DNA of 64,000 nucleotides from Agarophyton chilense. Its lineage: Eukaryota > Rhodophyta > Florideophyceae > Gracilariales > Gracilariaceae. Shown here piece by piece: positions 32,076 to 42,903 of the stretch (position 1 is the stretch's first letter; each line of letters starts with the position of its first letter). The translations under genes and the position numbers were made by a program. The notes below the pieces were generated by a model, which was not told the DNA's origin, did no database searches, and worked only from the letters and a program-made list of their open reading frames with translations. The stretch is taken from positions 806,001-870,000 of the forward strand of contig JARGXX010000080.1 in NCBI GenBank assembly GCA_030374765.1, in the 5' to 3' direction.

Positions 32076-33611
32076 ATGAAGAACAAGAACATAAAGCAAT
32101 GGGTTTTTAACAAGAGAAAGAGTATCAATGACATATTTGGCAATGCCCGCCCAAACGTAGAGGACGATTCCCCAACTACCATGGATACAGACAACGCAGA
32201 CCTTGGTGCTTCTCCGCAGAATCCCCCGCCACTACCCACCAAGACCGTGTTCTATGCAAAGGGAAACCCTTTCCGCGTCTCCACCAGATACTCGTATCTC
32301 CGAACCCTCGGCCACGGTGCCTACGGTGTAGTGTGTGCCGCCAACGATGCAGTTCTTCAGAGAAAAGTTGCAATCAAGAAAGTTGCCGCCGTCTTTGAAG
32401 ACCTCACTGACGCCAAACGCATCATCAGAGAGATTAGGCTTCTGGGCTACATGAAGCATGACAACGTTTTGCGCATCGTCGATATCGATGAGCCTGAGCT
32501 CTACGACACCTTTGCCGATGTTTATATCGTTACAGAGCTTATGGATACAGACCTGCACAAACTGCTTCATTCTTCTCATCCGCTCGTGGAATCGCAAAGA
32601 AAGTATTTTGCCTATCAGATGCTTCGTGCTCTTCGCTACATTCATAGGTAACGTATTTGCACTCAATTCCCCGAGGTACACCGAGACACAGAGCTTCGCC
32701 ATCTTGTTGCAATGGAAAACGTTTGCTAACCAATATCTTCCTTTTTGCGCTGCCTGCCTTCTTTTGTTCACAGTGCCAGTGTTTTGCACCGAGACCTTAA
32801 ACCTGCCAACGTGCTCGTTTCAGAAACGGTGAGTTCCTGTCTTCTTCTTCTTCTGCAAGTGTTTACCCATGATCAACAAACCACCAAAAAGTATCTGACA
32901 TATTAATGCTTACCCTCTATGCCGTTGTCGACCCAAATGCAGTGCGATATAAAAATCTGCGACTTTGGGCTCGCCAGATACCTGGATCCTGCTGAAGCCG
33001 CTGCGCACGATATGACCGAATATGTGGTCACCCGATGGTACCGAGCCCCAGAGTTGCTTCTGGCATGCGACGAATATGGCGCAGCAATCGACATGTGGAG
33101 TGTGGGCTGCGTCATAGCCGAACTATACTCGAGGAAACCAATATTTCCGGGGCGCGACGTTAAGAATCAAATAGAATTGATATGCTCCGTTGTCGGAAAA
33201 CCGCAGGTAGACGATTTCCATTTCGTGAAGAACCATGCCGCAAGGCAATTTATCGCACATCTGCCTCCGAGCAATCGCGAGGACCTTCGAAAGCTGCTTC
33301 CAGGTGCTGGTCCAGCTGTCATAGATCTTGTGGACCGGCTTCTCCAGTTTGATCCGAGGAACAGGCTATCTGCGGAAGAGGCGTTGAATCACCCGTATGT
33401 TCGAGACTACAGGGATGTTGCTTCGGAGAAAGTCGCAGATCATCTTGACTACAACACCTTGGAACCTCCGAATGAACAGAAGCTCGGAAAAGATGGCATA
33501 CGCCGTCTAATGTGGAATGAGATTCTTAAATTTCATCCAGATGCCATGTTTCGCGAACCCCAAAGCGCCAAAGACGCGGCACTCAAAGTGAATTATATGA
33601 CGTCCTTTTAG
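32076..33611 (+). CDS. Mitogen-activated protein kinase, ERK type (TEY loop)
   Basis: Three exons, 32076-32647, 32774-32828 and 32943-33611, joined at GT-AG introns of 126 and 114 nt, encode 431 residues. After an 80-residue N-terminal extension come the glycine loop (GHGAYGVV), the ATP lysine (VAIKKV), the catalytic loop HRDLKPAN (residues 196-203), DFG (216-218) and the TEY activation motif (234-236) in MTEYVVTRWYRAPE. The C-lobe has DMWSVGCVIAEL and the MAPK insert. Dual phosphorylation of Thr and Tyr by a MAPK kinase would switch it on, and it would phosphorylate Ser/Thr-Pro sites. The first intron interrupts codon 191 just before the catalytic loop. It is convergent with the C2H2 gene. 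Confidence 0.95.
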
Positions 33612-34132
33612 TACAGTATCACAAAGTTGTTTTAGGTAACGCTTCTTGTAAATCCAATAACTGGTGGCACCCCAAGCGTCGGTTGTATTCGGCTGCCAAC
33701 CGCCCCTTCGCTACATGTTCTACCCCATGGGATATCTGCTCGGGAGAGCGACTCTGACCAAACGGACTTTCACATTCGGGCCTCTCTCTGATCACGCTAA
33801 CCTCAGATGCAGAGCACACTGAATAATACCCGCTTTATCAATTATTCCTAGGCAGCAATCTTGCCGTATAACCTCACTCGAGGAATGGCAGTATTTAGTT
33901 TGGATCAGAGTAATGAGGTGGTCTTGGGACAGCTCAACAATCAAATGCCTAAATCAGTTCAAAGTTAGGGGGTCCTCTCAATTAGTTACGCATATCTCGT
34001 CATTCGCGCACTAAAGGAGGCTAAACCATGTTGTTGTAAACCATGTTACGACGGTCTTGCATATACAAATTCAACGTAAATCTTCACGATGCACAAAATG
34101 AGGCTCCATCAGTGTCGACTCGCTCGAATGAA
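33612..34132. other. Spacer between convergent genes
   Basis: No gene is seen; this holds the two 3' flanks. Confidence 0.5.
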
Positions 34133-34855
34133 TCACTGCTTGATGTCAAGTGCAACTTTAGCTGGTAGTACTCTTACTTCCGAGTCACGGAGTCTGTGCA
34201 CCAGTCTCATCTTTAGTACATGCAATAAGACAAAGAATTCACAAAAGTTAGAAAAAAGGATTTGACGACGTGGGTTGATAGGCTTGCAGAAGCACTGTGG
34301 CCACGTGAAAGAATTATAAGCTTAGAAGAGAGCGGTACGTACATGTTTTGCGCAATTCGATTTCCTACCAAACCTACGGAGGCAGACGCCGCAAGAAAAT
34401 GGGCGTAACTTTTCGTGAACACTCCTCACATGCGATTGTAAATTGCAACGCTTCTTAAAACGCAAAGGGCAGCTACTGCAAGCGTGCGGCTTTTGCAGTG
34501 AACCTGACGGCTGGATTTTGCTCTCTGGCTTTTCCGGGGGCAAACTCTGCGACGGTCCCAGAACTATCGTCCAAAAATCTTGCCGTGACGAACAAACGTT
34601 GCTATCCTGTCCTGAAATAGGTTCAAAGGAATCAGCTCTCACACTTGTTGTACTGGAACATGATGGGGAAATATTTGAAACAGGAGACCCGAAGACATGA
34701 TCCGCAGTTTCTTCAATTTTAACATCCCACGAAGAAGGCTTAAGGGATACAGGCTGCTCAGTTCTGTTTTCAATATGGTTTAGTAAATGCTGAAAGCTTG
34801 GAACCATTGAACCATTCAGTCCATTTGAATTTGCTCCAAGTCCTATGTTGGCCAT
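34133..34855 (-). CDS. Two-finger C2H2 zinc-finger protein
   Basis: Exon 1 is 34855-34343, the intron 34342-34211 (gtacgt...aag, 132 nt) and exon 2 34210-34133, giving 196 residues. A Ser/Pro-rich N-terminal 120 residues precede two C2H2 fingers: C-x2-C...H-x4-H (CSSCPLRF to HVRSVH) and C-x2-C...H-x4-H (CGVCLRRF to HMRLVH). The unspliced frame lacks the final His; splicing after the first His of finger 2 supplies it with the same spacing as finger 1, and this is the main support for the intron. Two closely spaced fingers suggest DNA binding and transcription control. No specific orthologue is recognised. Confidence 0.68.
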
Positions 34856-36770
34856 ACTGATGAACGACGGATCTTCAGCGCGACTCGGTGAACAGACAGA
34901 AACAAAAGCTCAAGTTGCTACGTTCAATTCAAAAGCTCCAAACGATACTATGATGAAGGGCTGCTGAAGAATCTTTAAGTAGGAGTACTACCCCAACCAA
35001 CTTCTTAGATAGAGAGAAAAGCCCTGCACTTCTTGTGAGCAGTTTAGACATGTTCCCCGCTCTTTCCTCCGGGGATTTTTATGGGACATATGGCCTATGA
35101 TAATGTCCACCCAGTGAATTGAGAGGGAGAGAGAATATGCCAGATCTGGTCAATACAATAATAAATTGCTTTGAATGCTATACGAAATGTGTGAATGAAA
35201 CGTATATGTTTCCGTACTTAACTTCTATCAAGGGTGGAAGAGAACTTATGATATAGAAATTCACTCGTACAACGCCTTCGTTCCAGTAGGACAATTATGA
35301 CAGCAGGTACAAAAAGCAGGAAAAACGAACCGAGTCGCTATGATTTGCAGCAGTTTCTTTGCCAACTGATGAACACGTACATAGAAGTACAATATGTTTC
35401 GAGAATCGATTCATGTTACGGCTCCAAGCCCACAACAACAACCTTACTTTCGACGTTCGGGCAACAAATCGAGAAAATTATGTTTGCAGGAAGGGTTGAT
35501 AATGCTTCTCAAAACGTGAATTGATTTGCCCAGTCTACTTCATATCTGGCAGAGTTCTATGGGTAGATGCATGCACTCACACAATGTCAGGCGGTGGAGA
35601 AATACCACATACGTACAAGAACTGGCCTTCGTACGTGTTCTTTCAGAGAACCGAACAGAATTTGCATTTGGTGCACAAATTAATCTATGGCAGCAAATCA
35701 ATGTCGTTTAAAACGATAATGAAACTGAGCGACGTTTTTCGAGTAACGCGTTGATTCCCCATCGTGGAGTTGATCACGCATTTAAATTGCCAATTTCACC
35801 GTGAGCGACGTTGGTGACGCAGGGGGAACTCTATTCACAACGTATGAGCCGAACGTGCCACGCGCAACCACCGTTCAGAAAGCCGCAATTGTGCGAGGAT
35901 GAAAAAAACGACCTATGGTACAAAGATGTGATTCCCTGCAAGAAAAAGTTTCATTATTGCCCTCAAGTCCCGCTCACATCTGTTGGAAAAGAAAATATCT
36001 CTTTCTATTCATACTTCTTGGACCTGACTTGTTCGACAAAAAGAACTTCCTCGAAAGAACTTCTGCAAAAATGGCGCAAGAACCAAAGTACATGTTGTGA
36101 ACGGGTTGGCCCACGAGTTCCAGTGGATTCGTGGCGCAGGGTAGTTATTTGGAGACCAGCATATAATCTTTCAACGCTTTTGTGCTCTTCGTTTTGGTAG
36201 TCGTACGTATTTTGCTGCGAAAGATATATGAAGCCACACATCTGGTGGCTAAGAAGACGAGACGGGACGGCTGTAGAGCGCTCTAATTCCTGGGTTTGGC
36301 ACATGAAAAAAAACCAAAAGTAGAATCTGAGTAATTGAGGTTGCATACTCCCCAGCCAGAGGTCTTGCATTCTTTCCTCTCCATCACCCAGCTCCTAGTA
36401 TTTCTCCTTCAGTTTACTCCTAGGACTCATGAATATACACCTTCTACTGCTGCTGCTACAATAAGGAAACACATCCAGCTCAGTCAGACAGGACTACTTT
36501 CATTAAGCCATCCCAAAATCTTCCGTAGTCGAATCGCGTGGGTTCATAAGCAACGTCTAATACTCAATCCATATCACTAGCAGTCAGCTTCAGCCTCCTG
36601 AACAGAAGCTACACAGCGTACATTTCCACAAGAATTCGATTTACTTCATCGCTCCCGAGTGTAGCCAATGGCTGGCTTTTCACAGACAACTGAGTCTTTT
36701 GCAGTACTTTAGAATCAAGTGCTGAGTGGTATAGACGGCTTTTAGCGTCTAGCGCTTCTTAATCGGTTGA
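34856..36770. other. Long spacer, no supported gene
   Basis: Several plus-strand frames of 60-130 codons (35297-35524, 35521-35754, 35811-36200) have no recognisable domain and may be remnants of an old mobile element. The left part is the 5' flank of the zinc-finger gene and the right part that of BUD13. Confidence 0.4.
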
Positions 36771-37454
36771 ATGTATCCTTCATCAAACGACGAAAAGAAT
36801 TCAAGAGGTTGTTCTTCCACACATATTGAGGTCGAACACATCACAAAGATTGGCGAGGAAGAGCTGAACCAGACGTCTCGAAAACATGACAACCCACGCG
36901 AGACAGGAAATGTAAGCGACGCATCTCCTCCTCGTCGCCCTCGTCCACAACCTACATCCACATCCCGTCAGACAAGAATTGCAACTTCAAAACATAATCA
37001 AGACGAAAAAGAAATAAGCGATGCGTCTCCCCCACGTCGTCGCGTTCGAAGCCGAGACACTGGTATATATCCCAGCGCAGCCGAAGCTCGACCTCGTAAA
37101 CGATCGAGATCAATCGAAGGGAAAAGGGTTTCAACGGATAAGATGGCGAGACGCGCATCGCACAGCTCAGCCACTGACGACGACTTGATATCGGTTCGCT
37201 CCGGCGCGAATCCGATGGCATCGAGTTCACCTCGAGAAAGACTTGTCGGCCATCGCCATACTTTTTCTCGATTCCCACATCTTCGAAGCCCTTTTTCGCA
37301 AAGAGCCCCTCCCAACAGATACAAGATTGTACCCGGACCACGGTGGGACGGTATCGATCGATCTAACGGATTTGAGGTGCGTCTTGAGAACATGAGGGCG
37401 GAAAAAAGAAGTGCCGATTATCAAGCTTACAGAGCTTCAGTGGCAGATCTTTAG
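36771..37454 (+). CDS. BUD13: BUD13/CWC26-type pre-mRNA splicing and retention factor
   Basis: An intronless frame of 227 residues from ATG 36771. The C-terminus carries the family signature NRYKIVPGPRWDGIDRSNGF followed by a Lys/Arg-rich helix and YQAYRASVADL at the very end. Two SDASPPRR motifs near residues 49 and 82 match the SDxSPPRR repeats of BUD13 proteins. In yeast, Bud13 with Snu17 and Pml1 forms the RES complex, which joins activated spliceosomes and helps keep unspliced RNA in the nucleus. The protein is close in size to yeast Bud13 (266) and much shorter than the animal one. Its presence shows a spliceosome with RES parts in a genome with few introns. Confidence 0.9.
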   Translation: MYPSSNDEKNSRGCSSTHIEVEHITKIGEEELNQTSRKHDNPRETGNVSDASPPRRPRPQPTSTSRQTRIATSKHNQDEKEISDASPPRRRVRSRDTGIYPSAAEARPRKRSRSIEGKRVSTDKMARRASHSSATDDDLISVRSGANPMASSSPRERLVGHRHTFSRFPHLRSPFSQRAPPNRYKIVPGPRWDGIDRSNGFEVRLENMRAEKRSADYQAYRASVADL

Positions 37455-37868
37455 AGGGGATCTGGAGAGGCCTTCTTGGTAGTCTCGTTCACGACAAAAT
37501 CTGAACTGGGATGTCGCTCATCGAATTCCATACGACTTAAAGCGTTTCCTTCAGAAGTTCACGATACAATTTCGGCGACAATTCTTGCGGTGGGAGGGGA
37601 GCAGCTATGCGCTTCTATTCCCTGGTCCCGGTTTCCGGCGGAGGTTCTCTTCATTAACGACCAGTGACTGGAACTAATGCAGAATGTGGTGTAAATGTCG
37701 ATAGCTGAGCAGTTGGACTCGATGGACGACACGGTCGAGTTTTACGGCCTATTATCAAAAAGCTTGCCAAAGATGCACTATCAGCGATAAGTGCAGTCTA
37801 TGGCTGGTGGTGTGATAGACAACTACTTCGTGCAGGTTTTCGAATCCCAATCTCCAAGATCTTTATAC
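37455..37868. other. Spacer between convergent genes
   Basis: Nothing recognised apart from the 3' flanks of BUD13 and the six-repeat gene. Confidence 0.5.
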
Positions 37869-39395
37869 TTACTCGCAATTGTCTTCAGCAACTTTGGTGT
37901 CGCCAAGTCTGAAATTCTTTTCTTTCGTTTGTTCTCTTAATCCTAATCTACTGGCTACATGAGATTGGCCAAACTTGGCAACAGCGACGCTCAAGGACTT
38001 ACGGCCAACTAGCAGAAAATCTGTCTCAGTGGGCATAACACCCTCCGTTCCATGCACGTCAATGAAGCAGAGTAGCTCGTATCCAACAAGGTAAAACTCT
38101 TGCCAGTAATTCCTTTTCAACCCCATTCTTTCTGCCACGGTTGTGGAGCCTCCATGGTAAAAGATTCCACGGCAAAGATCATCACGTCCACATTGCTGAA
38201 GCATGGTGGACGATGGCATCCCTGCATCATTGCAGTAAGCTTTGATGAATGCAAGAAGACTTGTCCGAAAGAGTGCCCAGTTCTTATAATCTTCTTTTGC
38301 TCGAATTCGGTGGTGCAAACCCAATCGTGTGGAGACCTTCGACATTCCCCCAAATTTCACGATGGCTACCGCAAGATCTGTTCTTTTCTCTGTTCGAAGG
38401 ATGGAAGAGCTCGGCATTATGCCATCGACACCGTGTCCATCCACGAAGCGATACAGTTCTTTAGCCAAGTTGTAAAACTGTTCGTAGTAGAAATCTGTTT
38501 TCTTCGAAACAAGGTTCAACTTTTTTGCCACAGCTCGAAAACCACCATGATACTTCTTTATTCCTTCCGCCAAGTCGCCCTTTCCAGCTGCTCGAAGTTC
38601 TCGGAGTGAAGGCATTTTATTCCGCTTCACTCTTCTTTTTTTGCTGCCGCCCGTATCCGTTTTTGGTTCTGATCGTTTCTCCAAAAAAGCCATCACTTCT
38701 GTTTCAATTGTCTTCCAATCACTCCAGTACATCCTTGGCTTGCTTTCAACAACTCTCCGAAGTCGCAAATTCGAAGCAACAGCCGAAATGCCGTCATGCT
38801 TAGCAATGGCCCCTACAAGATCAGAACGTCGGGACATTCGGAGCTGTTTCAAGGTTGGCATCGTCCCCGGTGCCAACTTCAGCGGCGAATTCACTGTAAA
38901 CGCCAGCAGCTCTTCTCGCAAGTTTGAGAAATCATCCCAATATCCAGAAACTTTTTTCTTATGCTTTGACGACCATCCGAGAACTTGCCCAACTTTGCGA
39001 TACCCGCCAAAGTTTGTGATCGCATTGTCCAGATCTCTGCGTCCACCTTCTCGCAAAAGTTTCGCGCTCGGCATGAAATACGGTTCTGACCCGATATTGT
39101 TCTCGCTGAACTCCAGAAGCTCCTTCTGTATGTTCGCAATATCTTTCCAATACCCATTTGGCTTCCGACGAGCTGCTCTCCGTGCTGATTTACTCGAAGT
39201 CGCACAGCTTAGTATCTGGAGATCTACGATAGGAAAACGCCACCGGGAAAAATGAGGAATGAATACGAGCTGCGGACACTTGCGAAGGTAGGGATGTTGT
39301 CGTACTCTTTGTACACCGATTTGTAACGCAGATGAGTAGGGGTACTGTAGCTCCCAGGTTTGTAGGCCCGAATCCCTGTGCCCTTTTAGTGACAT
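37869..39395 (-). CDS. Protein with six copies of a 70-residue repeat, likely organelle-targeted
   Basis: From ATG 39395 the frame gives 508 residues. After a basic N-terminus of about 75 residues, which may be a transit peptide, six repeats follow. Each opens with a YW-D-x-L-x-E-LL-x-F helix (for example YWKDIANIQKELLEF, YWDDFSNLREELLAF), continues with MPS or MPT, L-R and GR-x-DL-x-AI (MPSAKLLREGGRRDL, MPSLRELRAAGKGDL) and ends with a GG-x-x-x-VA-x-x-LGL helix. Spacing between units is 60-80 residues. The protein is rich in Lys and Arg. Helical repeats of this kind often bind nucleic acid, and similar repeat units occur in algal and plant organelle proteins, but I cannot name the family with certainty. 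No intron is needed. Confidence 0.72.
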   Translation of the reverse strand: MSLKGHRDSGLQTWELQYPYSSALQIGVQRVRQHPYLRKCPQLVFIPHFSRWRFPIVDLQILSCATSSKSARRAARRKPNGYWKDIANIQKELLEFSENNIGSEPYFMPSAKLLREGGRRDLDNAITNFGGYRKVGQVLGWSSKHKKKVSGYWDDFSNLREELLAFTVNSPLKLAPGTMPTLKQLRMSRRSDLVGAIAKHDGISAVASNLRLRRVVESKPRMYWSDWKTIETEVMAFLEKRSEPKTDTGGSKKRRVKRNKMPSLRELRAAGKGDLAEGIKKYHGGFRAVAKKLNLVSKKTDFYYEQFYNLAKELYRFVDGHGVDGIMPSSSILRTEKRTDLAVAIVKFGGMSKVSTRLGLHHRIRAKEDYKNWALFRTSLLAFIKAYCNDAGMPSSTMLQQCGRDDLCRGIFYHGGSTTVAERMGLKRNYWQEFYLVGYELLCFIDVHGTEGVMPTETDFLLVGRKSLSVAVAKFGQSHVASRLGLREQTKEKNFRLGDTKVAEDNCE

Positions 39396-40379
39396 AGAAG
39401 TGTTTGTTGGCAAGACACGAGCTTGAGAGAAAAGTGCTACGAATCAGATAATTTTTCCCCTGGTTTTGGATAGTGGGGGGATGTGATATGCACAGTCAAT
39501 ACCATACCTTGGGAAAAATTATGTTGCCTGGGGTCCGGCTGTATCCCTTTGCCAGCGGTAAGATCCTTGCTCTGACTCGTTCCCATTAGTACTGTAGTCC
39601 ATAATCTACGTTTGCAAACATCTGTCGCTAGAGGCCAGAGTGCGGCTCGTCACAGACATGGAAAAAAGTTGTAGGGATGCTACAAGTAGTCACTGGATTA
39701 TCCAAAGTACCATAACGCGAGAGTGTAGTCACCATGAATTCTGTCAGTACCCCAACTTTGAGTTTCGCTCCATTTCGACGATGGCATGTGTTCCGCTGCG
39801 AGAAATCTCCCCATTCTTTAGAGCTACTTGCATGATCGTCCGATTTTGATGTATAACACACCATGGGTGAAACGCTCCAGTGAGTCATGAACGAGCTATA
39901 GGAAGCCTTTGCAGCTTAGGTTCCCGTGAATTTTCTGAGCCGCACCTGGGTATGATGAGGACACAGGTTACTCACCGATTCGTTTACTTGATGTTGCCGG
40001 TGAGGTGACGGGAGGCAAAGGCCATCCAGGGTAGTTTCTAAGACTCCATACTGTACGTCGACAGATGAACCTTTCATAGGGTTTTAGAGTCCTTTCCTCG
40101 CCCCCTTCGGGAGAGCCATTCGATGCTTCGCGTTCGTAGAGAGGAGAGGCCTCCTGGCACTATTAGATGCTTCACGTTCGTAGAGAGGAGAGGCCTCCTG
40201 GCAACACCTTGGTACGATAGACAAACGGGAAAGGCTGCTTTTGAAGGCACAGCAGCGTGTAGCAAAGTCTCGTTCTTTACGACGGAACTGCTTCAGGTTT
40301 TTTACTCATGACCACATCTATTGCATATTATCTCAGTGGGTCTTTCTATCGTATGACACCAATCCATCAGACGGCTGTC
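39396..40379. other. Spacer with a short tandem duplication
   Basis: No gene is supported. It contains the duplication annotated at 40122-40204 and the 3' flank of MTRR. Confidence 0.45.
40122..40204. repeat. Two-copy tandem repeat, period 44 bp
   Basis: A 39-bp unit beginning gatgcttc and ending aggcctcctggca is repeated at 40122-40160 and 40166-40204 with one mismatch. Each copy contains the palindrome gaggcctc. It lies about 180 bp 3' of the MTRR stop codon. Confidence 0.85.
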
Positions 40380-42314
40380 TTAGCCGTAAAACCAAATGTC
40401 CCGCACGTAGCGGTGTTCTTCGGCGAGCTGTCGTAACATGCTCTTCCCCTCCTCTGCGTTTTCATCACAGCAGAATTCAGCAAGAATTTCGCTGAGTGCG
40501 AGGTGCACTCCTTGTGCCATACCTCCGCCATCACCGCAAACATAGATTGACCCGCCGCTTTTAACGATTTCTGCTACATCCTTAGCACAAGCCTTGAGGC
40601 GGTCTTGAACGTATTCTTTCTCAGCAAAATCTCTAGAAAACGCTACATCCAACATGGAGAGAGCCCCCTTTTCTTGAAGATCGTAGAGATCTTTTTCGTA
40701 CAAGAAGTCTTGGGTTCGATATCTGCAACCGAAAAAGAGAATCGTTCTTCCAAAATCCTTTTCTTCGGCTTGCTGCATTTTACACAGCCGCTCTCTCAGA
40801 AAGCCTCTAAAAGGAGCGACCCCAGTTCCTGGTCCAATCATGATGTAGCTTGTTTGCAAAGATGCGGGCGGTCGAAAGAAGCTCGTACTGTCTGAATCGC
40901 GTGGAATGAGCAAAACTTGAGCAGATTCTTTAAGCTCAACGTAACGTTCACAAAATCTAGATAGAGAATTGGTCGCAAGTCCAGATTTCACAACACTAAA
41001 GGCGAAGTGTAAGGTATTCTCCCCATCCAATTCTGGTGAAGAAGTCGCACTGTACCATCTCGGTGCAACACTTGGTAATTGATCCAGAAAGAGAGATAGA
41101 GGAGCCCGACACGACTTTGCCATTTCTTCTATCAGTCGCAAGATAGATAACTCACTCTTTGTGACCTGTTGTGTGTATTTCCTTCGCCCATCTCGAGAGC
41201 ACAAATGTAAAAGCGCCTTGCGTTCTTCGACATCATGGCAGTATTCGGAAATTGCGCGAATTAAGGTTTTCTTCGGAATTGCTCGGAGATCAATTCGTTG
41301 TTGCACAAACTGTAGCACGGTGGCTGTGGCCACCTCCTCTCCATTCTCCTTGTGTAAGCGAAGTAGTTGGTTTCGATCAAGATTGAGCACTTTCAGAAAG
41401 CGTTCAACCTCGGAAGGATGATTCTCCGTTATAACGCCAAAGGCGTCACCGGGTCTATATTTTGTCTTCATCTGGGTATCAGGGTCGCAAGTGACTTCCA
41501 TATGCCAAACGGTCTTCTCGCAATCCGGTGAAGTCAAAATGTTGGCATTGGTGACAGAGGCATGTCTGACGACTTCCGGAATGTAGGATGGGTTGACGGA
41601 TACCGAGGATCGATGAGACGTAGAATCCTTTACCACATCAACGGTTGTTTTCGGCGGAAACATCTTCGGAAGACTACTTTCGTTAAATCCAAGCTCTTCG
41701 ATAGAGATTTTGCTGATGAGACCTTCCAGCTCATCTACTAGAACAGAAACGATAGGCTCTTCGACAGGAAGACTTGTAGTTTCTTCAGAAATCAGAGACA
41801 AATCAGGTGGGATCGCTCGTAACTGAGAAGAAATGTTTTGAAGGGTAACCCACATGCTTTTGAGCCAGGGTTCAACGACGATCTCTAATCCAACGCCATC
41901 GTCAGCATCGCCGCGCTTGAGAAAGCGCTCTGCACCGAGCTTTGGAAGTGCGGTATCAATACGCTTGCCAGTATTGCAAAAGTTCTCATAGTTGGTGTCT
42001 CCAAGGGCGAGAACTCCATAACGAAGGCCTTCAAGTTTTTTCGGATCTTTCTTTCTGAGAAGACGCATGAAAGGGCGAATGGTCTCAGGGGGGTCACCAT
42101 CGCCAGTGGTGGAGACAACAATGATGTTGTAGGTGTGCGGGTGGGCGGCGGGCTTGACGAAGGCGGGTATATCGGCGTAGTCAGCGAGACTCCTTAATAG
42201 GCCTTGTTGCATAGGGGTGGCAGGAAGCTGGGTATGGATCCGGCGGGCGATTTCTTCTGCGTTTCCGGTCACAGTGCCATAAAGCACGTTGACCACAGGG
42301 GGGTTTGTAGTCAT
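40380..42314 (-). CDS. MTRR: Methionine synthase reductase
   Basis: An intronless diflavin reductase of 644 residues from ATG 42314. The N-terminal flavodoxin-like FMN domain has YGTVTGNAEEIA, VVSTTGDGDPPET and GDTNYENFCNTGKRID, then GADD-type KRGDADDGVGLEIVVEPW, which matches methionine synthase reductase better than NADPH-P450 reductase or NDOR1/Tah18. The FAD domain contains RWYSATSSP and the NADPH domain contains GPGTGVAPFRGFLRER, with IWFYG at the C-terminus. The enzyme passes electrons from NADPH through FAD and FMN to reactivate cob(II)alamin on B12-dependent methionine synthase. Its presence implies use of vitamin B12 by the host. It is divergent from NOP2 across 589 bp. Confidence 0.88.
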   Translation of the reverse strand: MTTNPPVVNVLYGTVTGNAEEIARRIHTQLPATPMQQGLLRSLADYADIPAFVKPAAHPHTYNIIVVSTTGDGDPPETIRPFMRLLRKKDPKKLEGLRYGVLALGDTNYENFCNTGKRIDTALPKLGAERFLKRGDADDGVGLEIVVEPWLKSMWVTLQNISSQLRAIPPDLSLISEETTSLPVEEPIVSVLVDELEGLISKISIEELGFNESSLPKMFPPKTTVDVVKDSTSHRSSVSVNPSYIPEVVRHASVTNANILTSPDCEKTVWHMEVTCDPDTQMKTKYRPGDAFGVITENHPSEVERFLKVLNLDRNQLLRLHKENGEEVATATVLQFVQQRIDLRAIPKKTLIRAISEYCHDVEERKALLHLCSRDGRRKYTQQVTKSELSILRLIEEMAKSCRAPLSLFLDQLPSVAPRWYSATSSPELDGENTLHFAFSVVKSGLATNSLSRFCERYVELKESAQVLLIPRDSDSTSFFRPPASLQTSYIMIGPGTGVAPFRGFLRERLCKMQQAEEKDFGRTILFFGCRYRTQDFLYEKDLYDLQEKGALSMLDVAFSRDFAEKEYVQDRLKACAKDVAEIVKSGGSIYVCGDGGGMAQGVHLALSEILAEFCCDENAEEGKSMLRQLAEEHRYVRDIWFYG

Positions 42315-42903
42315 GAAGTAGCCACGGAAGAAATAAAGGGATACTTTAGGACGTTGTTAGTAGTCCAAAAGCGAAGAGCCGGCTAGCAAAAGCTGCTGTT
42401 GATGTGATGCTGGGAAAAACAGACAAGTAGGTGGGCAGAGTCGAGGGCTCGCGGTGTGATTCCAAATAAGAAGGGAAACGGATGACGCCGAATCCCGGGC
42501 TGCGCTTTGGCGGATGGCTGTGAATTGATTCATCAGTTACCAAAGACGGTGGCCAGGCTGCTGCGCTGCACGCTGCGTTCAGAGAAGCCATCGCAATGAG
42601 GCTCGTGGTGTCAGACCAATTGCAATGATTCTGGGCCAACCATCTTCATCAGGTGGGAGGGGAGCCAAACGCTGTAAGTCACCTCCCAGCCAATCAGCGT
42701 TGTCTTGTGGGAAAGCCCTACCACGTGTCATTATGGTACGTGTTCAACGTGTGAACTACTAATCATGTCGACGGCGGTCGCACATTTGATCCGGCGAGTG
42801 CATTGCCGTAGCCGATGACGGCAAAGAGCATTACAAGGCTTCTACCTTCTCTGAACTAGCGAAATCTTCACAGCCGCTCCGTAAACACCACCGAGCTGCG
42901 AGC
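42315..42903. promoter_or_regulatory. Divergent promoter between MTRR and NOP2
   Basis: This 589-bp spacer holds both 5' regions. A CACGTG-like element (accacgtgtc) is near 42,721-42,730. No gene is supported. Confidence 0.45.

Noticed and set aside
35290-36200. A gene made of several plus-strand frames
   Set aside because: No motif, no consistent frame and no convincing splice sites; at most a remnant.
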